From an uncultured Clostridia bacterium (GTDB lineage: Bacteria; Bacillota; Clostridia; Acetivibrionales; CALMWN01), in NCBI GenBank assembly GCA_937873555.1, contig CALMWN010000272.1, positions 1 through 6,880 on the forward strand: a stretch of DNA of 6,880 nt. The letters are read 5' to 3'. Within the stretch, counting starts at the first letter, position 1; each line of letters opens with the position of its first letter. This document shows, in pieces, positions 6,612-6,880 of the stretch. The notes beneath the pieces were generated by a model. The model was given only the letters and a program-made list of their open reading frames with translations. It was not told the DNA's origin and searched no databases. The position numbers were made by a program, and so were the translations under genes.

Positions 6612-6641
6612 ATTACCATAAATTGTAATTGGAGGTAGAAT

Positions 6642-6880
6642 ATGTCGAGAATTAATCTGATACTGGCAGATAAGGATGAATGGTATGCGGACAGCTTCAG
6701 CAAATATATCAGAAGCTACTATTCATACAGATTCAATATTAATGTCTTTACCAAACCTGCTACCATCATTGATTATTTGCAGAACAACAGTGAAAAAATT
6801 GACATACTGCTTACAGAACCTGATCTACTTCCCGACAATATCGATAAATTCAATATAGGGACAATTGTCATTCTCACAGA
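6642..6880 (+). CDS. Protein with N-terminal receiver-like domain, 3' end cut off by window
   Basis: The ATG at 6642 follows GGAGGT (6631-6636) by 5 nt, and the frame stays open to the window end (79 full codons). The visible part has a CheY-like alternation: strand INLILA (4-9) with acidic D10 and D12, a helix, strand FNINVFT (31-37), a helix, strand DILLTEP (54-60), and strand TIVILT (74-79) ending at the conserved Thr/Ser position. The residue aligned with the phospho-acceptor Asp is E59, so it may be a pseudo-receiver that is not regulated by phosphorylation. The order looks like the N-terminus of CpaE/TadZ-type ATPases of Flp pilus systems or of an atypical response regulator. The output domain lies outside the window, so the type cannot be settled. 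It is driven by the strong promoter just upstream. Confidence 0.7.
   Translation, partial: MSRINLILADKDEWYADSFSKYIRSYYSYRFNINVFTKPATIIDYLQNNSEKIDILLTEPDLLPDNIDKFNIGTIVILT

Larger units (their letters stand above)
6398..6641. other. Divergent AT-rich intergenic region
   Basis: This 244-bp region separates the minus-strand operon from the plus-strand receiver-like gene, and I see no coding frame in it. It is very AT-rich. It holds a perfect plus-strand promoter (6583-6611), two weaker candidate minus-strand promoters, and a 12-bp perfect AT palindrome TTAATATATTAA at 6454-6465 that could be an operator but could also be chance in such a composition. Confidence 0.7.

Noticed and set aside
6676..6858. 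A 60-codon plus-strand frame near the right edge
   Set aside because: It is out of frame with the receiver-like gene that begins at 6642 with a good ribosome binding site and a consensus promoter.

Overview
The window looks like a chromosomal segment from an anaerobic, spore-former-type Firmicute (class Clostridia). The basis is a glgC-glgD pair, an arrangement typical of Firmicutes, together with strong AGGAGG-type ribosome binding sites, GTG starts and AT-rich intergenic DNA. A relative of Acetivibrio/Ruminiclostridium is a guess from general appearance, not something shown here.

Plus strand, 1-3756: the 3' end of a YgjP-like (DUF45) zinc metallopeptidase-type gene is followed after 47 bp by lipA (lipoyl synthase). 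After a 111-bp gap come glgC and glgD, which overlap by 4 bp. GlgC keeps the ADP-glucose pyrophosphorylase catalytic residues. GlgD is the degenerate, probably regulatory partner, with catalytic Asp replaced by Asn at two places. Together they would make ADP-glucose for glycogen synthesis. The block ends at a strong hairpin at 3766-3802 that has A and T tracts on both sides and so can terminate transcription from both directions.

Minus strand, 6397-3815: a tight three-gene operon of poorly characterised proteins runs toward the same terminator. In transcription order it encodes (1) a secreted or membrane-anchored Ser/Gly-repeat protein with an aromatic-rich middle and a C-terminal membrane helix, (2) a 190-residue soluble protein that resembles the YjfK/DUF2491 or DUF4178 type, and (3) an eight-helix membrane protein that reads as four DUF350 (YjfL) units. 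The order YjfK-like then YjfL-like matches that of Escherichia coli yjfK-yjfL, so this is the best candidate in the window for a little-described, envelope-associated system.

Divergent intergenic region 6398-6641 and right edge: the AT-rich region carries a perfect TTGACA-N17-TATAAT promoter on the plus strand. It drives a gene cut off by the window end whose N-terminus is a receiver-like domain with Glu in place of the phospho-accepting Asp. Candidate minus-strand promoters for the three-gene operon lie in the same region. No tRNA, rRNA, CRISPR array, insertion sequence or riboswitch was seen.
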